From Thermogemmatispora sp042408735 (GTDB lineage: Bacteria > Chloroflexota > Ktedonobacteria > Ktedonobacterales > Ktedonobacteraceae), in contig NZ_JBHOQV010000208.1 of the NCBI RefSeq assembly GCF_042408735.1, forward strand, positions 1 through 64,000: 64,000 nucleotides of DNA. Direction: 5' to 3'. Each line of letters opens with the position of its first letter. The stretch's first letter is position 1. Below are positions 53,214-61,355 of the stretch, piece after piece. A program made the position numbers and the translations under genes. The notes under the pieces are model-generated. The model was not told the DNA's origin. It made no database searches and worked only from the letters and a program-made list of their open reading frames with translations.

Positions 53214-54251
53214 ATGGCAACATCACCACAAGGAATAGCTTTCCTCTTTCCCGGACAGGGCAGTCAGACGGTAGGCATGGGAGCCGATGTCTACGAACAG
53301 TCGCCGGCGGCGCGCCAGGTTTTCGAGCGAGCCGATCAGGCTCTGGGAATGGCGCTGAGCACCCTCTGCTTTCAGGGACCGGAAGAGCAGCTCCGCGAAA
53401 CGATCAATGCCCAACCCGCGATTGTCACTGTCAGCCTCGCCCTGTTGGCCGCTCTGCAGGAGCGGCTTGCTCCCCGCTCTAGCTGGTCGTCACCGTTGAC
53501 CCCCACTTTCACCGCCGGCCACAGCGTCGGCGAGTACGCGGCCCTGGTCGCCTCCGGCGCGCTTGATCTGGAAGACGCCGTCCGTCTGGTTCGAGAGCGG
53601 GGACGCCTGATGCACCAGGAAGGGAGGGCCTGCCCGGGCGGTATGGCGGCGATCATCGGCCTGGACGAGGCAACGCTTCAGGAGATCTGCCAGCAAGCCA
53701 GTCAGGAGGCCCAACAGGAAGAAGGGCAGGCGGAGAACCGGCACCCCGGTTGGGGGAAGGTGAGCGTGGCCAATCTGAATGCCCCTGGTCAGATCGTCAT
53801 CTCCGGTGAGCAGCGGGCCCTCGCTCTGGCAATGGAGCGAGCCAAGGCCCGTGGCGCAAAGCGAGTCATCCCGCTGGCTGTCAGCGGCGCCTTCCATTCG
53901 CCGGTCATGGAGCCTGCCGCCGCCGGTCTGGCCGAGGCGCTGGCGACAACGCCCCTGCGAGACGCCACCATTCCCATTATCAGCAATATCGAGGCCCGTC
54001 CGCTGAGCGAGGCCCAGGCCCTGCGTCAGGAGCTGGCCCAGCAGATCGTTGCCCCCGTCCAATGGATTCGCAGCGTCGAGTATCTGGCCGCCGCCGGCAT
54101 CACCGTCTACCTGGAGATCGGCCCGGGTGCGGTCCTGACTGGCCTGGTCAAGCGCATCGTTCGTCAGGCCACTACCCTGACGGTCAGCAACGCCCAGGAG
54201 CTAGACAAAGCGGTCACTACCCTGCGCGAGCAGGGTCTGCTCCAGCTCTGA
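53214..54251 (+). CDS. fabD: Malonyl-CoA:ACP transacylase
   Basis: A 345-residue protein with GQGSQ at 14-18, the nucleophile Ser104 in GHSVGEY (102-108), the malonyl-binding Arg in VRLVRERGRLM near 130 and the catalytic His228 in SGAFHSPVM. It charges acyl carrier protein with malonate for fatty-acid elongation. An insert of about 20 Gln/Glu-rich residues (about 160-180) is extra compared with the usual length of about 310. No ribosome site precedes the ATG; a TACACT at 53200-53205 only 9 nt upstream could give a leaderless mRNA. Confidence 0.96.
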   Translation: MATSPQGIAFLFPGQGSQTVGMGADVYEQSPAARQVFERADQALGMALSTLCFQGPEEQLRETINAQPAIVTVSLALLAALQERLAPRSSWSSPLTPTFTAGHSVGEYAALVASGALDLEDAVRLVRERGRLMHQEGRACPGGMAAIIGLDEATLQEICQQASQEAQQEEGQAENRHPGWGKVSVANLNAPGQIVISGEQRALALAMERAKARGAKRVIPLAVSGAFHSPVMEPAAAGLAEALATTPLRDATIPIISNIEARPLSEAQALRQELAQQIVAPVQWIRSVEYLAAAGITVYLEIGPGAVLTGLVKRIVRQATTLTVSNAQELDKAVTTLREQGLLQL

Positions 54252-54381
54252 TGCGCTATAATAAACAAGGGTTCCTGCCCGCAGGAGCCAGACAGCGAGC
54301 CGCCGAGGTTCCAGAAAGGCCCTCCGGCGCGGCCAGCGTCCCAGCAGCCTGCTGCAGAAGAGTAGAAGGGGAGCAAGAGAT

Positions 54382-54717
54382 ATGACGACCAACGAGCCTC
54401 CAGGCGTGGTGCGCGTCGCCCGCCAGGTTTTGACAACCATCGTCTCGAACGCCGCCCTGGGGGTAGATGGCGTTGTGCGCCTGGCCCACGGAAGCGAGCG
54501 CTGGCCGGCCTTTGCCGGTCGGGAGGTCCCCCGTCAGGGCGTGGCGCTGACGGTCAAAGACAACACCGTCAGCGTCGACCTCTATCTGGTCCTGGCCTCC
54601 GGCGTCAATGTCGTCGAGGTCGCGACCGCCGTGCAGGAAGAGGTAGCCGCCGCGCTGGAACACATGGTTGGGATGCAGGTGCGCGAGATCAATGTCTACA
54701 TCCAGGATGTGGCTTAG
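54382..54717 (+). CDS. Asp23/Gls24 family envelope stress protein
   Basis: A 111-residue protein with GGGAG 8 nt upstream. It shows the Asp23 domain: VARQVLTTIVSNAALGVDGV, VALTVKDNTVSVDLYLVLASG and VQEEVAAALEHMVGMQVREINVYIQDV. Asp23 proteins are linked to cell-envelope homeostasis; gene order asp23-nusB is conserved in Gram-positive bacteria and Chloroflexota. A -10 hexamer TATAAT at 54257-54262 lies 120 nt upstream without a clear -35. Confidence 0.92.
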   Translation: MTTNEPPGVVRVARQVLTTIVSNAALGVDGVVRLAHGSERWPAFAGREVPRQGVALTVKDNTVSVDLYLVLASGVNVVEVATAVQEEVAAALEHMVGMQVREINVYIQDVA

Positions 54718-55022
54718 GTCCGCCCGGACAGCGTTCTGGAAAGAGGCAGGAGGACAAGATAGCAGGGTGATCGATCGCGCAGCCCGATCAGTCAGTCAGT
54801 CAGTCAGGCAAGCAGGCAGGCAGACAGACAGACACAGGAAGGAGTAGGACTAGGAGTTGTTGTTGTGTTGTTGTCGCTAGGTAGGTAGGTAGGTCGAAAG
54901 GTAGAGAGAAGATGTGGAGCGTACGATGGCGTCTTCGACAAAGGCTGGCTTCCTGCTCGCGCGCAAGTGCAGACGGTCGGGCGAGGCCAGTGAGCTAGAC
55001 CAGCGATTGGGTGAAAGACACT
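54718..55022. other. Intergenic region with short tandem repeats
   Basis: No gene supported. It contains a run of TCAG tetranucleotides at 54788-54806, then GGCA and GACA repeats to about 54836, GTT-type repeats at 54856-54873 and GGTA repeats at 54878-54894, an unusual cluster of simple repeats for GC-rich DNA. Confidence 0.6.
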
Positions 55023-55475
55023 ATGCCGGTAGGGATACGCAGACAGGCCCGAATGGTGGCGCTGCAGGCGCTCTATGAGTTCGATACGGTGCGGCACCCG
55101 CCCGTCGAGGTGGTGCGGCGCCATGCCCAGGAGCGCAATCTCCATCCCCGGGTGGTGGATTATGCCCTTGAGCTGGTTGAGGGCACCTGCGCCCACCTGG
55201 AGACGATCGATGCGCAGATTCAGAGCGCTGCACGCGAATGGCCACTTTCACAAATGGCTCGCATCGATAAAAATATCCTCAGACTTGCAATCTATGAGAT
55301 TCTGTTTAATAATACGGTACCAGCAAAGGCCGCCATTAATGAGGCGGTCGAGCTAGCCAAGCTCTTTGGCAGCGACTCGTCGAGCCGCTTCGTCAATGGG
55401 GTCCTTGGTACAATATTTGCACGGGCACAGCAACAGCAGCCCACTCCAACAGCGGAAAGTGAGGTGACATCATAA
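55023..55475 (+). CDS. nusB: Transcription antitermination factor NusB
   Basis: Start at the ATG 55023 (a GTG at 55011 is in frame). The 150-residue chain has the NusB helical fold motifs: RRQARMVALQALYEFD at the start, WPLSQMARIDKNILRLAIYE near residue 85 and VPAKAAINEAVELAKLFGSD with FVNGVLGTIF at the end. It binds boxA RNA together with NusE and supports rRNA antitermination. The stop overlaps the ATG of acpP by one base (TAATG). Confidence 0.95.
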   Translation: MPVGIRRQARMVALQALYEFDTVRHPPVEVVRRHAQERNLHPRVVDYALELVEGTCAHLETIDAQIQSAAREWPLSQMARIDKNILRLAIYEILFNNTVPAKAAINEAVELAKLFGSDSSSRFVNGVLGTIFARAQQQQPTPTAESEVTS

Positions 55476-55735
55476 TGGCTTCTGGCTCTGGCTCCGGCTC
55501 CGGCTCTGTCGCCGAGCGCCTGAAGCGGATTATCGTCGAGCAGCTCGGCGTCGACGAGAGCGAGGTGGTCCCCAGTGCCTCTTTCGTCGATGATCTGAAC
55601 GCGGATTCCCTGGATCTGGTGGAGCTGATCATGTCTCTGGAGGAGGAGTTCAAGCTCCAGATCTCGGATGAGGACGCCGAGAAGATCACGACGGTGGGCG
55701 AGGCCCAGGAATATATTGAGGAGCATCTGCGCTAG
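55475..55735 (+). CDS. acpP: Acyl carrier protein with Ser-Gly N-terminal extension
   Basis: An 86-residue protein whose start codon overlaps the nusB stop. The prosthetic-group site is DSL at 44-46 (Ser45 for 4'-phosphopantetheine), in the standard ADSLDLVELIM context. The chain ends EYIEEHLR. Before the usual first helix (VAERLKRII) there is a repeat ASGSGSGSGS encoded by a GGCTC-rich microsatellite, absent from ordinary AcpP. Fatty-acid and lipid synthesis; fabD lies 1.2 kb upstream. Confidence 0.95.
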   Translation: MASGSGSGSGSVAERLKRIIVEQLGVDESEVVPSASFVDDLNADSLDLVELIMSLEEEFKLQISDEDAEKITTVGEAQEYIEEHLR

Positions 55736-56670
55736 GCTCCTCCGAGCGGCGCCGATCGACCTGACCTGGCGATGCTGCGACGGCTTTGGCCCGCTCTCGG
55801 CTCCGGGCCTCTCCAGTCCCACAAGTGAGCCGGACGCCTCGCGGGTTTTGCCGCCCTCGAGAGCAGGTGCAACGGCAGCTATTGCTTGACAGCAATCACT
55901 CCCTCCTGCGCCCTTGAGGGCAAGAGGCGAGTGAAGGTGTCTCTGGGGCTTAGCCCCAGGAGTTGGAGTGATGGCACCTCCCACGGGCGTGTGGCCCCGT
56001 CCGCGCGCTCGCGTCGCTCGCCTGGAGTTTCTCCCGGCGAGAAACCGCTCTGTGGCGCGGCTGCACGGCTTCTCGCCAGCAGGAGCCGCGCGGTTTCCGC
56101 CGCGGCGGAGTGTCACTTGATCTTAATCCGACTCGGCCCTCCATGGGCGCGAGAGGCAAGCGGAAGACAGGAGGCGGCGCGATGGCCGCAGTGCAACGGT
56201 TCTATTTGTCGTCTCTTCCCTGCCCTCTCCGGGAGGGAGATGGGGAGGCTACCCCGCATCCTCTCATACCGTGCACGCGCTCGTCGCGTCGGTTGGTCTG
56301 CTGGCAGACAACCGGTCAAACCGCCTCTCTGCTTTTTTGCTCGCTGATGGGTCCGCTTGCAGAGAGGTGCGGTCAGGCGACGCTCAGCCTTGCCTTCTTC
56401 TTTTGCGACCAGATCAGATGGCCTACGTGGCTTGGGATGGGTGGGGCGGTGGTCAGCACTCGTTTCGTTTCTCCCCCCTCACCTTTCCCTCTGTCACATT
56501 TCCCTCTTCCCAGGCATCTCACTTAAAAGTGAGGGAGAGATCTCTCCCTTCGGCCGGTATCCCCGGCTCCGATCGCTGTCGAGCAACTGAGCTGAGCGAG
56601 CGAGTGAGCGAGTGTGTGTGCGGAAAGAAGCGAGGGAGCCAGCCCTTGCGGGATTGAAGTCGAAACAGAG
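55736..56670. other. Gene-free 0.9-kb region with complex hairpins
   Basis: No gene supported. Around 55890-55975 inverted arms ATCACTCC / GGAGTGAT enclose a CCTTGAGGGCAAGAGG hairpin and a CTGGGGCTTAGCCCCAG hairpin, a layout like the end of an IS200/IS605-type element. Further stems lie at 56029-56100. A perfect 18-bp palindrome AGGGAGAGA/TCTCTCCCT is at 56532-56549, and a GAGC/GAGT repeat at 56592-56614, shortly before the sigma gene. No transposase is readable. Confidence 0.4.
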
Positions 56671-57510
56671 ATGATAAGGATGGTACCCGCGGCACAGGCC
56701 GTTGAGGCGTTGATCCAGCAGTACGGCAAGCTGGTCTTCCATACGATCTATGGCCTGACCGGCGATTGGGAGGAAAGCCAGGACCTCACTCAGGATACTT
56801 TTCAGCAGGCGCTGAAAAGTATCGAGGCCGCTCGCGCCTCCAGCGGCCCTCACTTCAATGCCCGTGCCTGGCTGCTGAAAATCGCTCTCAATACGGTCCG
56901 TATGCAGGAGCGCCGTAAGCGCCTCTTCCGCTTTGTGCCGTTTTCCTCCCTCGGCAGCCAGAGCCGACGCGACCAGGAGCCGGAGGGCGAACGCTTGAGC
57001 GAGAATCTCGCCGCCCAGGCGGTGCCCGTCCAGCCCCAGGGCTACGGGGCCAGGCCCGGCTCCGATCCCGGTGAGCTGATTGCCGAACGCGATGCCGTCC
57101 AGCGAACGTTACAGCGTCTGCCGGAGCCTTTGCGTGTCTGCCTGCTGCTTTCGGTGGTGGGCGATTTCTCTAGCGCAGAGATCGCCCAGATGCTGGAGGT
57201 GAGTGAGCCGGCGGTGCGCCAGCGCCTGGTACGCGCCCGCCGCCAGTTTCAGCAGCTCTACGCTCTGGAGCGTGGCGAGGGCCCGCGTGGCCGGCCCGAT
57301 CTGGCACCTGCCAGCCAGAGTGGCTCGTCACCGGCAGCAGGGCCGGCCTCTTCCCCACCTGAAGGCTTGGAGAAAGCCGTATCGCCACAGCCCAGGCCCG
57401 AGCAGACCTTTCAAACAGGAGATGCCGCCAGACAGGAGAGGCCCGAGAGGCTGGCCTCCGCTCCTGCCTGGCCCAATGGGAGACGCTATGCAGCCTTTGG
57501 ACTCTGTTGA
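56671..57510 (+). CDS. ECF-type RNA polymerase sigma factor
   Basis: The ATG at 56671 is used; the frame extends upstream to 56614 without support. Residues 5-95 are region 2 (ALIQQYGKLVFHTIYGLTGD, then WEESQDLTQDTFQQALKS). A linker of about 50 residues with Pro, Gln and Gly follows. Region 4 is at about 140-200: LPEPLRVCLLLSVVGDFSSA and EIAQMLEVSEPAVRQRLVRA, a clear helix-turn-helix. The C-terminal 80 residues are Pro/Ser/Gly-rich and disordered, longer than usual in ECF factors. The next gene overlaps its end by 23 nt, as is common for sigma/anti-sigma pairs. Confidence 0.88.
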   Translation: MIRMVPAAQAVEALIQQYGKLVFHTIYGLTGDWEESQDLTQDTFQQALKSIEAARASSGPHFNARAWLLKIALNTVRMQERRKRLFRFVPFSSLGSQSRRDQEPEGERLSENLAAQAVPVQPQGYGARPGSDPGELIAERDAVQRTLQRLPEPLRVCLLLSVVGDFSSAEIAQMLEVSEPAVRQRLVRARRQFQQLYALERGEGPRGRPDLAPASQSGSSPAAGPASSPPEGLEKAVSPQPRPEQTFQTGDAARQERPERLASAPAWPNGRRYAAFGLC

Positions 57511-57793
57511 GGTTCTGCTCTTGCGCCACTACGGTGAGCAAGCTCCCGCTCCACCCGATCTGGAGGCCCGCCTGCGCGCAGGTGTGGCCAGGGAGGCAGC
57601 TTCTCTAGAAAGTGGCCAACGTCTTGTTCGCCTGCTGGGAGAACAGCGCCTGAGCCGTCGCCGCGCTACCGCTCTGGTGGCCCTGGGAGCCGCCGGGGCT
57701 GGCGTGCTGAGCCTTGGCCTGGAGTGCTTGCAGTCTCTGCTGGCCCCCCGCCAGCGAGAACTGTCCTCCTCCTACCCCGCCTATTCGGGCTAG
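57488..57793 (+). CDS. Small protein overlapping the sigma gene, possible anti-sigma or accessory protein
   Basis: The ATG at 57488 has GGGAG 5 nt upstream and overlaps the last 23 nt of the sigma-factor gene, which implies translational coupling. The 101-residue chain starts MQPLDSVEVLLLRHYGEQ with a helical, Glu/Arg-rich part like the zinc-less N-terminus of short anti-sigma factors, then SRRRATALVALGAAGAGVLSLG, a hydrophobic helix of about 20 residues with an RR lead, and a short polar tail. No HxxxCxxC motif is present. Anti-sigma function is inferred from position only. Confidence 0.6.
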   Translation: MQPLDSVEVLLLRHYGEQAPAPPDLEARLRAGVAREAASLESGQRLVRLLGEQRLSRRRATALVALGAAGAGVLSLGLECLQSLLAPRQRELSSSYPAYSG

Positions 57794-58038
57794 GTCAGGC
57801 CAGGCCAGGTCAGGTCAGGCCAGCGGTCTCCCTCCTCGATCGCCCAGCTCAGGGGAGAAGGAGAGAGAAGTCGCCAGGGCGAGGCCGCCGCTGGCGCGAA
57901 CGGCAAGCATGAGATACAATAAGTAAGGTAATAAGAGGAAGAGGGTCGGCGCTTTCTGCATGGGCAGACCAGGGAAGGCGCCCAGTCTCGCTAAGGCAAG
58001 GCTAGACAAGAGAAGACAAGAAAAGAGAGGGTACAACT

Positions 58039-58416
58039 ATGGTCCCCGGATTCCACGGCCTCGATCTGGTCATTATTCTGATCGTTGCCCTGCTGATCTT
58101 CGGCCCAAAGCGCTTGCCTGAAATGGGGTCGGCGATCGGCAAGAGCATCAAGGAGTTCCGCAAGGGGATGAGCGATCTCACCAGGGACAAGGAAGAACAC
58201 GATCCGCTGGACGAGCCTTTCTCCCCTTCTTACGCCGCGCGCAATAATTTGAACCGTCTGAGCAGTGGCAGCAGCCTGCGGCAGGACCCCCTCTTTGAGC
58301 CAGCTCCCGACCTGGTGCGCGAGGTGCCGTCTCAGCCAACGCAGGGGCAGGCTTCTTCCGCAAGCGCCAGCAAGGCGGAGTCACCCAGCGGCGAGAGCGG
58401 GCAGAAAGCTGAATGA
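58039..58416 (+). CDS. tatA: Twin-arginine translocase subunit TatA/TatB family
   Basis: A 125-residue protein: the N-terminal membrane helix LDLVIILIVALLIFGPKRLP with the FGPK hinge, then the amphipathic helix EMGSAIGKSIKEFRKGM, both diagnostic of the family. The C-terminal half is Ser/Gln/Glu-rich and unstructured. It forms the pore complex of the Tat system for folded proteins. The tatC gene follows. Upstream, 57794-58038 holds caggt/caggc short repeats and a TACAAT at 57915-57920. Confidence 0.92.
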   Translation: MVPGFHGLDLVIILIVALLIFGPKRLPEMGSAIGKSIKEFRKGMSDLTRDKEEHDPLDEPFSPSYAARNNLNRLSSGSSLRQDPLFEPAPDLVREVPSQPTQGQASSASASKAESPSGESGQKAE

Positions 58417-58532
58417 ATGAGGCCCGGCACCGAGAGAAACCGGTGGGAAGAACAAGGGAGCAGCTATGCAGAGTAGATGCATTCTAGCGGCTCGGCCCGC
58501 TCTGTGCCGCCGGGAGTGAGCAGAGGGAGAGC

Positions 58533-59369
58533 ATGGCTACAGGGAATTTACAACAACCTGACCTGATGCCCGACCTGGATGAGCCTTTCCGCCTCGATGA
58601 GCAAGAGGAAGATGGCGCCTCTATGACGCTCGTCGAGCATCTGGAAGAGCTGCGCTGGCGGATTTTTAAGTCGCTGATTGCGGTAGTCGTAGGGGCAATT
58701 CTGGCCTTTATCTTCCGCGAGCCGATTCTGCGCTTTCTGACTTTGCCTCTGCCAACGCTCACGGCTGGCCTGCGCCTCGGTCCACACGGCGAGCTGGCCG
58801 GGAAGGGTCTGATTACGATCGGCCTGGCTGAGGGCTTCACGGTCTTTCTTAAGGTCTCGATCGCCGTGGGCATCCTGCTGGCAATGCCGGTGATCCTTTA
58901 CCAGGCCTGGGCCTTTATCGCGCCTGGCCTCTACCGCCACGAGAAACGGGCGGCATTGCCTTTCTTGATTATGGGCAGCCTGCTCTTCGTGGCCGGTATC
59001 GGCTTGGGCTTCCTGGTCCTGCAGTACCCGGTCCAATGGTTGATCGCTTTCTCCGCCGGCGATTTCGTGGAGCTGGTTTCAGCAGACAGCTACTTTACGT
59101 TTGTCGCCTTCTTCCTGCTGGCCTTCGGAATCGTTTTCGAGATCCCTCTGGTGTTGACTTTCCTGGCAAAGCTCGGCGTGGTGAACGTAGAAACGCTGAA
59201 ACGTCGTCGCGCCGGAGCCCACGTCGGCCTGTGGATCGCATCGACCTTCTTAACGCCTGGGGCCGATTTCTATAGCCCGATTATCCTGGGGGTGACAATG
59301 TCCTGCCTCTATGAGCTAACCATTCTGTTGATCCGCTTTATGGTCCGCCCGGCCCGAGCGGAGGTCTGA
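58533..59369 (+). CDS. tatC: Sec-independent protein translocase TatC
   Basis: A 278-residue protein with GGGAGAG next to the ATG. After an acidic N-terminus of about 30 residues the conserved first block TLVEHLEELRWRIFKSLIAV appears, then six membrane helices, with PIL, EGFTVFLKVSI and YRHEKRAALPFLIMGSLLF in the loops expected of TatC. It recognises twin-arginine signal peptides. It forms a unit with tatA; the last 54 nt overlap, antisense, the end of the MFS gene on the other strand. Confidence 0.96.
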   Translation: MATGNLQQPDLMPDLDEPFRLDEQEEDGASMTLVEHLEELRWRIFKSLIAVVVGAILAFIFREPILRFLTLPLPTLTAGLRLGPHGELAGKGLITIGLAEGFTVFLKVSIAVGILLAMPVILYQAWAFIAPGLYRHEKRAALPFLIMGSLLFVAGIGLGFLVLQYPVQWLIAFSAGDFVELVSADSYFTFVAFFLLAFGIVFEIPLVLTFLAKLGVVNVETLKRRRAGAHVGLWIASTFLTPGADFYSPIILGVTMSCLYELTILLIRFMVRPARAEV

Positions 59370-60716
59370 GCCTCTCTCGTCGATTTCCCTGGGGATACAG
59401 AAATAGAGCGCCAGGATCGATAGCCCATAGCTGATAGCTGCCAGGACAAAGATGGTCGGATAGCCCTGCTGGACAATGATGATCCCTCCCAGGGGGGTGG
59501 AAAGCGAGTAGGCGATCCAGTAGGCGGCCTGATAGCTGCTGTTGGCCAGACCTCGCCACTGGGCGGGGATGACCTCCATCGAGAAAGCCTGGAGAACACC
59601 CATCGTCATATCCATCGCTCCCTGACGCAGCGGGTAGAGCAGGGCCGCCAGCCAAAGCGAATGGCTAAAGCCCAGGACGAGCATGAGGGGCAGGCTGAGC
59701 GCCTGCGTCAAGACAACGGCCCGTGCCTTGCCCAAACGGCTGGCCAGCCAGGGAGCGAGGAGGGTCGCACCGGCTGTAAGGGCGGTAGCCAGGCCGTCAA
59801 TAAGGCCAAATTGCCAGGGATCAGCTCCCAGATGGCGAACAAAAAACAGGTTGAAGTAGGGGATAAAGAGTCCGGCCCCGAAGCCGATCAGCCCCTGCTC
59901 GAGAGTGAGCAGTACCAGGGCGCTGCCCAGCCAGGCGCGCCAGACCTTCCAATCGGGCCAACGCCGCCAGCGCGCTCCTACCTTCCGGCCCAGATCGCCC
60001 AGCCGGCCAGGCAGGGAGCGCCCAACAGCCTGGCTACTGGCAGCTCCAGGCTGAGGCCGCGGATCAGGATCGAGCAGAAAGAGGGGAACAAGGCTTGGGA
60101 CAGCCAGCAGACCAGCCACGATGAGGGCAAGCTGGTAGGCACGCGCCTCCGGCTGAGGGGCCAGCAAATTTCCTAATGGCGGAGGCAGCGGCCCCATGAG
60201 CCAGCTCACCTGGCGAAACCAGCCCGGCAGTGCCCCCCCAAGTAGCCGTCCAGCGACCGAGGTCACCAGTGTCACAACCAGGTTTAGGCTGAAGAGGTGA
60301 GAGCGCTCCGCCGGCAGACTGTTCTGCGTCAGATAGGGAGCGTTCACGACGAGGAGGGCCGCGCTGACTATCCCCGCCAGGAAGGCCGTCACCAGCAAAG
60401 GCAGAGCCTGGCGAAAAAGGATCTGGCCAGCCCCCAGCAGGCCGATCAGCAGACTGGCCACGATCAGAACCGTCTTACCACCCAAACGGTCAACACAGAG
60501 ACCAGCGGGAAAGATGGCTAGCCCCGCCCCTACCGTAGCCGCGAACTGGACGGCCCCAATAAAGTCAGCGCGATAGCCCAAGGCATCCAGATAGAGATTA
60601 TAGAGCAAGAGCAGAATGCCAAGCGAGACGCCGCTGAGAGCGTTACTGATCAGATAGAGGCGAGCATTCCGCTGTAGCCGGAAGAACTGACGGACGTAGT
60701 CAACGAGGAGCGACAT
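59316..60716 (-). CDS. MFS transporter
   Basis: The start at 60716 (MSLLVDYVRQFFRLQRNARL) overlaps the preceding gene by 17 nt and fits the family N-terminus; a longer frame to 60929 lies inside that gene and is rejected. The 466-residue protein has 12 hydrophobic helices and the helix 2-3 loop GLCVDRLGGKTVLI (MFS motif A), plus a central acidic/Pro-rich loop. Substrate not evident; the family includes sugar and drug transporters. The 3' end overlaps tatC by 54 bp antisense, so the two mRNAs could pair. Last gene of a minus-strand operon of three. Confidence 0.85.
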   Translation of the reverse strand: MSLLVDYVRQFFRLQRNARLYLISNALSGVSLGILLLLYNLYLDALGYRADFIGAVQFAATVGAGLAIFPAGLCVDRLGGKTVLIVASLLIGLLGAGQILFRQALPLLVTAFLAGIVSAALLVVNAPYLTQNSLPAERSHLFSLNLVVTLVTSVAGRLLGGALPGWFRQVSWLMGPLPPPLGNLLAPQPEARAYQLALIVAGLLAVPSLVPLFLLDPDPRPQPGAASSQAVGRSLPGRLGDLGRKVGARWRRWPDWKVWRAWLGSALVLLTLEQGLIGFGAGLFIPYFNLFFVRHLGADPWQFGLIDGLATALTAGATLLAPWLASRLGKARAVVLTQALSLPLMLVLGFSHSLWLAALLYPLRQGAMDMTMGVLQAFSMEVIPAQWRGLANSSYQAAYWIAYSLSTPLGGIIIVQQGYPTIFVLAAISYGLSILALYFCIPREIDERGSDLRSGRADHKADQQNG

Positions 60717-61353
60717 GACGCATCGATTGCACCGCCTGCTGAGCCGGCGCCCCAGCGCCGGCGGGCAGGTCGCCAGCCCCGTCGGCCCGGCCAGACTTGG
60801 CTCCCGAGGCCGGCGGCCAGCCATCCGCGCCGCTCCGAGCGGCAGTCCAGGGTTCGGTTGCCCCTGGCCCCTCGCCGGCCTCAGCGGCATGACGCAGGGC
60901 CTGAGCCTGCTCGCGCTCGCGCGCCTCACGCCGCACCAATCCAGGCAGGAAGAAAGCTTTGGCCATCTCTTTGACCATCACCGTGCGCGCGCGGAACTCG
61001 ATGACCGCCTCAGCCACACGGTCGCTACCCTGCTCGAGGCGCCGATCAACTGCCCGTACTCGCTCCGGAAGGCTGACCACTCCCTGCACCAGAGGATGCT
61101 CCAACGCCCCCCCGGCTGGCTGGTCGGCAGCGCCGGCCTCCAGAGCCTGATTGAGCTGGTCGACTGCTGGGCGCAGACGCTTAATCAGCTCGCTCTTCTC
61201 GCGGACCCAGGCAAAAGCAAAGAACAAGCCAATGGAGAGGCCCAGCGCCAACAGGATAAAGACAAACAGCTCGATTGCCAGAACGATCGCCGCGATCTGC
61301 CCCCAGGTAGCCAGCGGATCGGCAGCGAGCGCGGCCAGAACAGGAACAGCCAT
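60700..61353 (-). CDS. Single-helix membrane protein of unknown function
   Basis: A 217-residue protein with GGAGGAG before the ATG. One hydrophobic helix at about 18-48 (IAAIVLAIELFVFILLALGLSIGLFF), then a cytoplasmic helical part (WVREKSELIKRLRPAVDQLN, VRAVDRRLEQGSDRVAEAVIEF) with coiled-coil character, and a Gly/Ala/Pro-rich tail. No known family. It lies 2 nt after the gene at 61356 and overlaps the MFS gene; all three are on the minus strand. Confidence 0.7.
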   Translation of the reverse strand: MAVPVLAALAADPLATWGQIAAIVLAIELFVFILLALGLSIGLFFAFAWVREKSELIKRLRPAVDQLNQALEAGAADQPAGGALEHPLVQGVVSLPERVRAVDRRLEQGSDRVAEAVIEFRARTVMVKEMAKAFFLPGLVRREAREREQAQALRHAAEAGEGPGATEPWTAARSGADGWPPASGAKSGRADGAGDLPAGAGAPAQQAVQSMRHVAPR

Positions 61354-61355
61354 CG

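Noticed and set aside
57203..57487. 5' extension of the small gene at 57488
   Set aside because: This part overlaps the sigma-factor region 4 in another frame and lacks a ribosome site; the ATG at 57488 has one.
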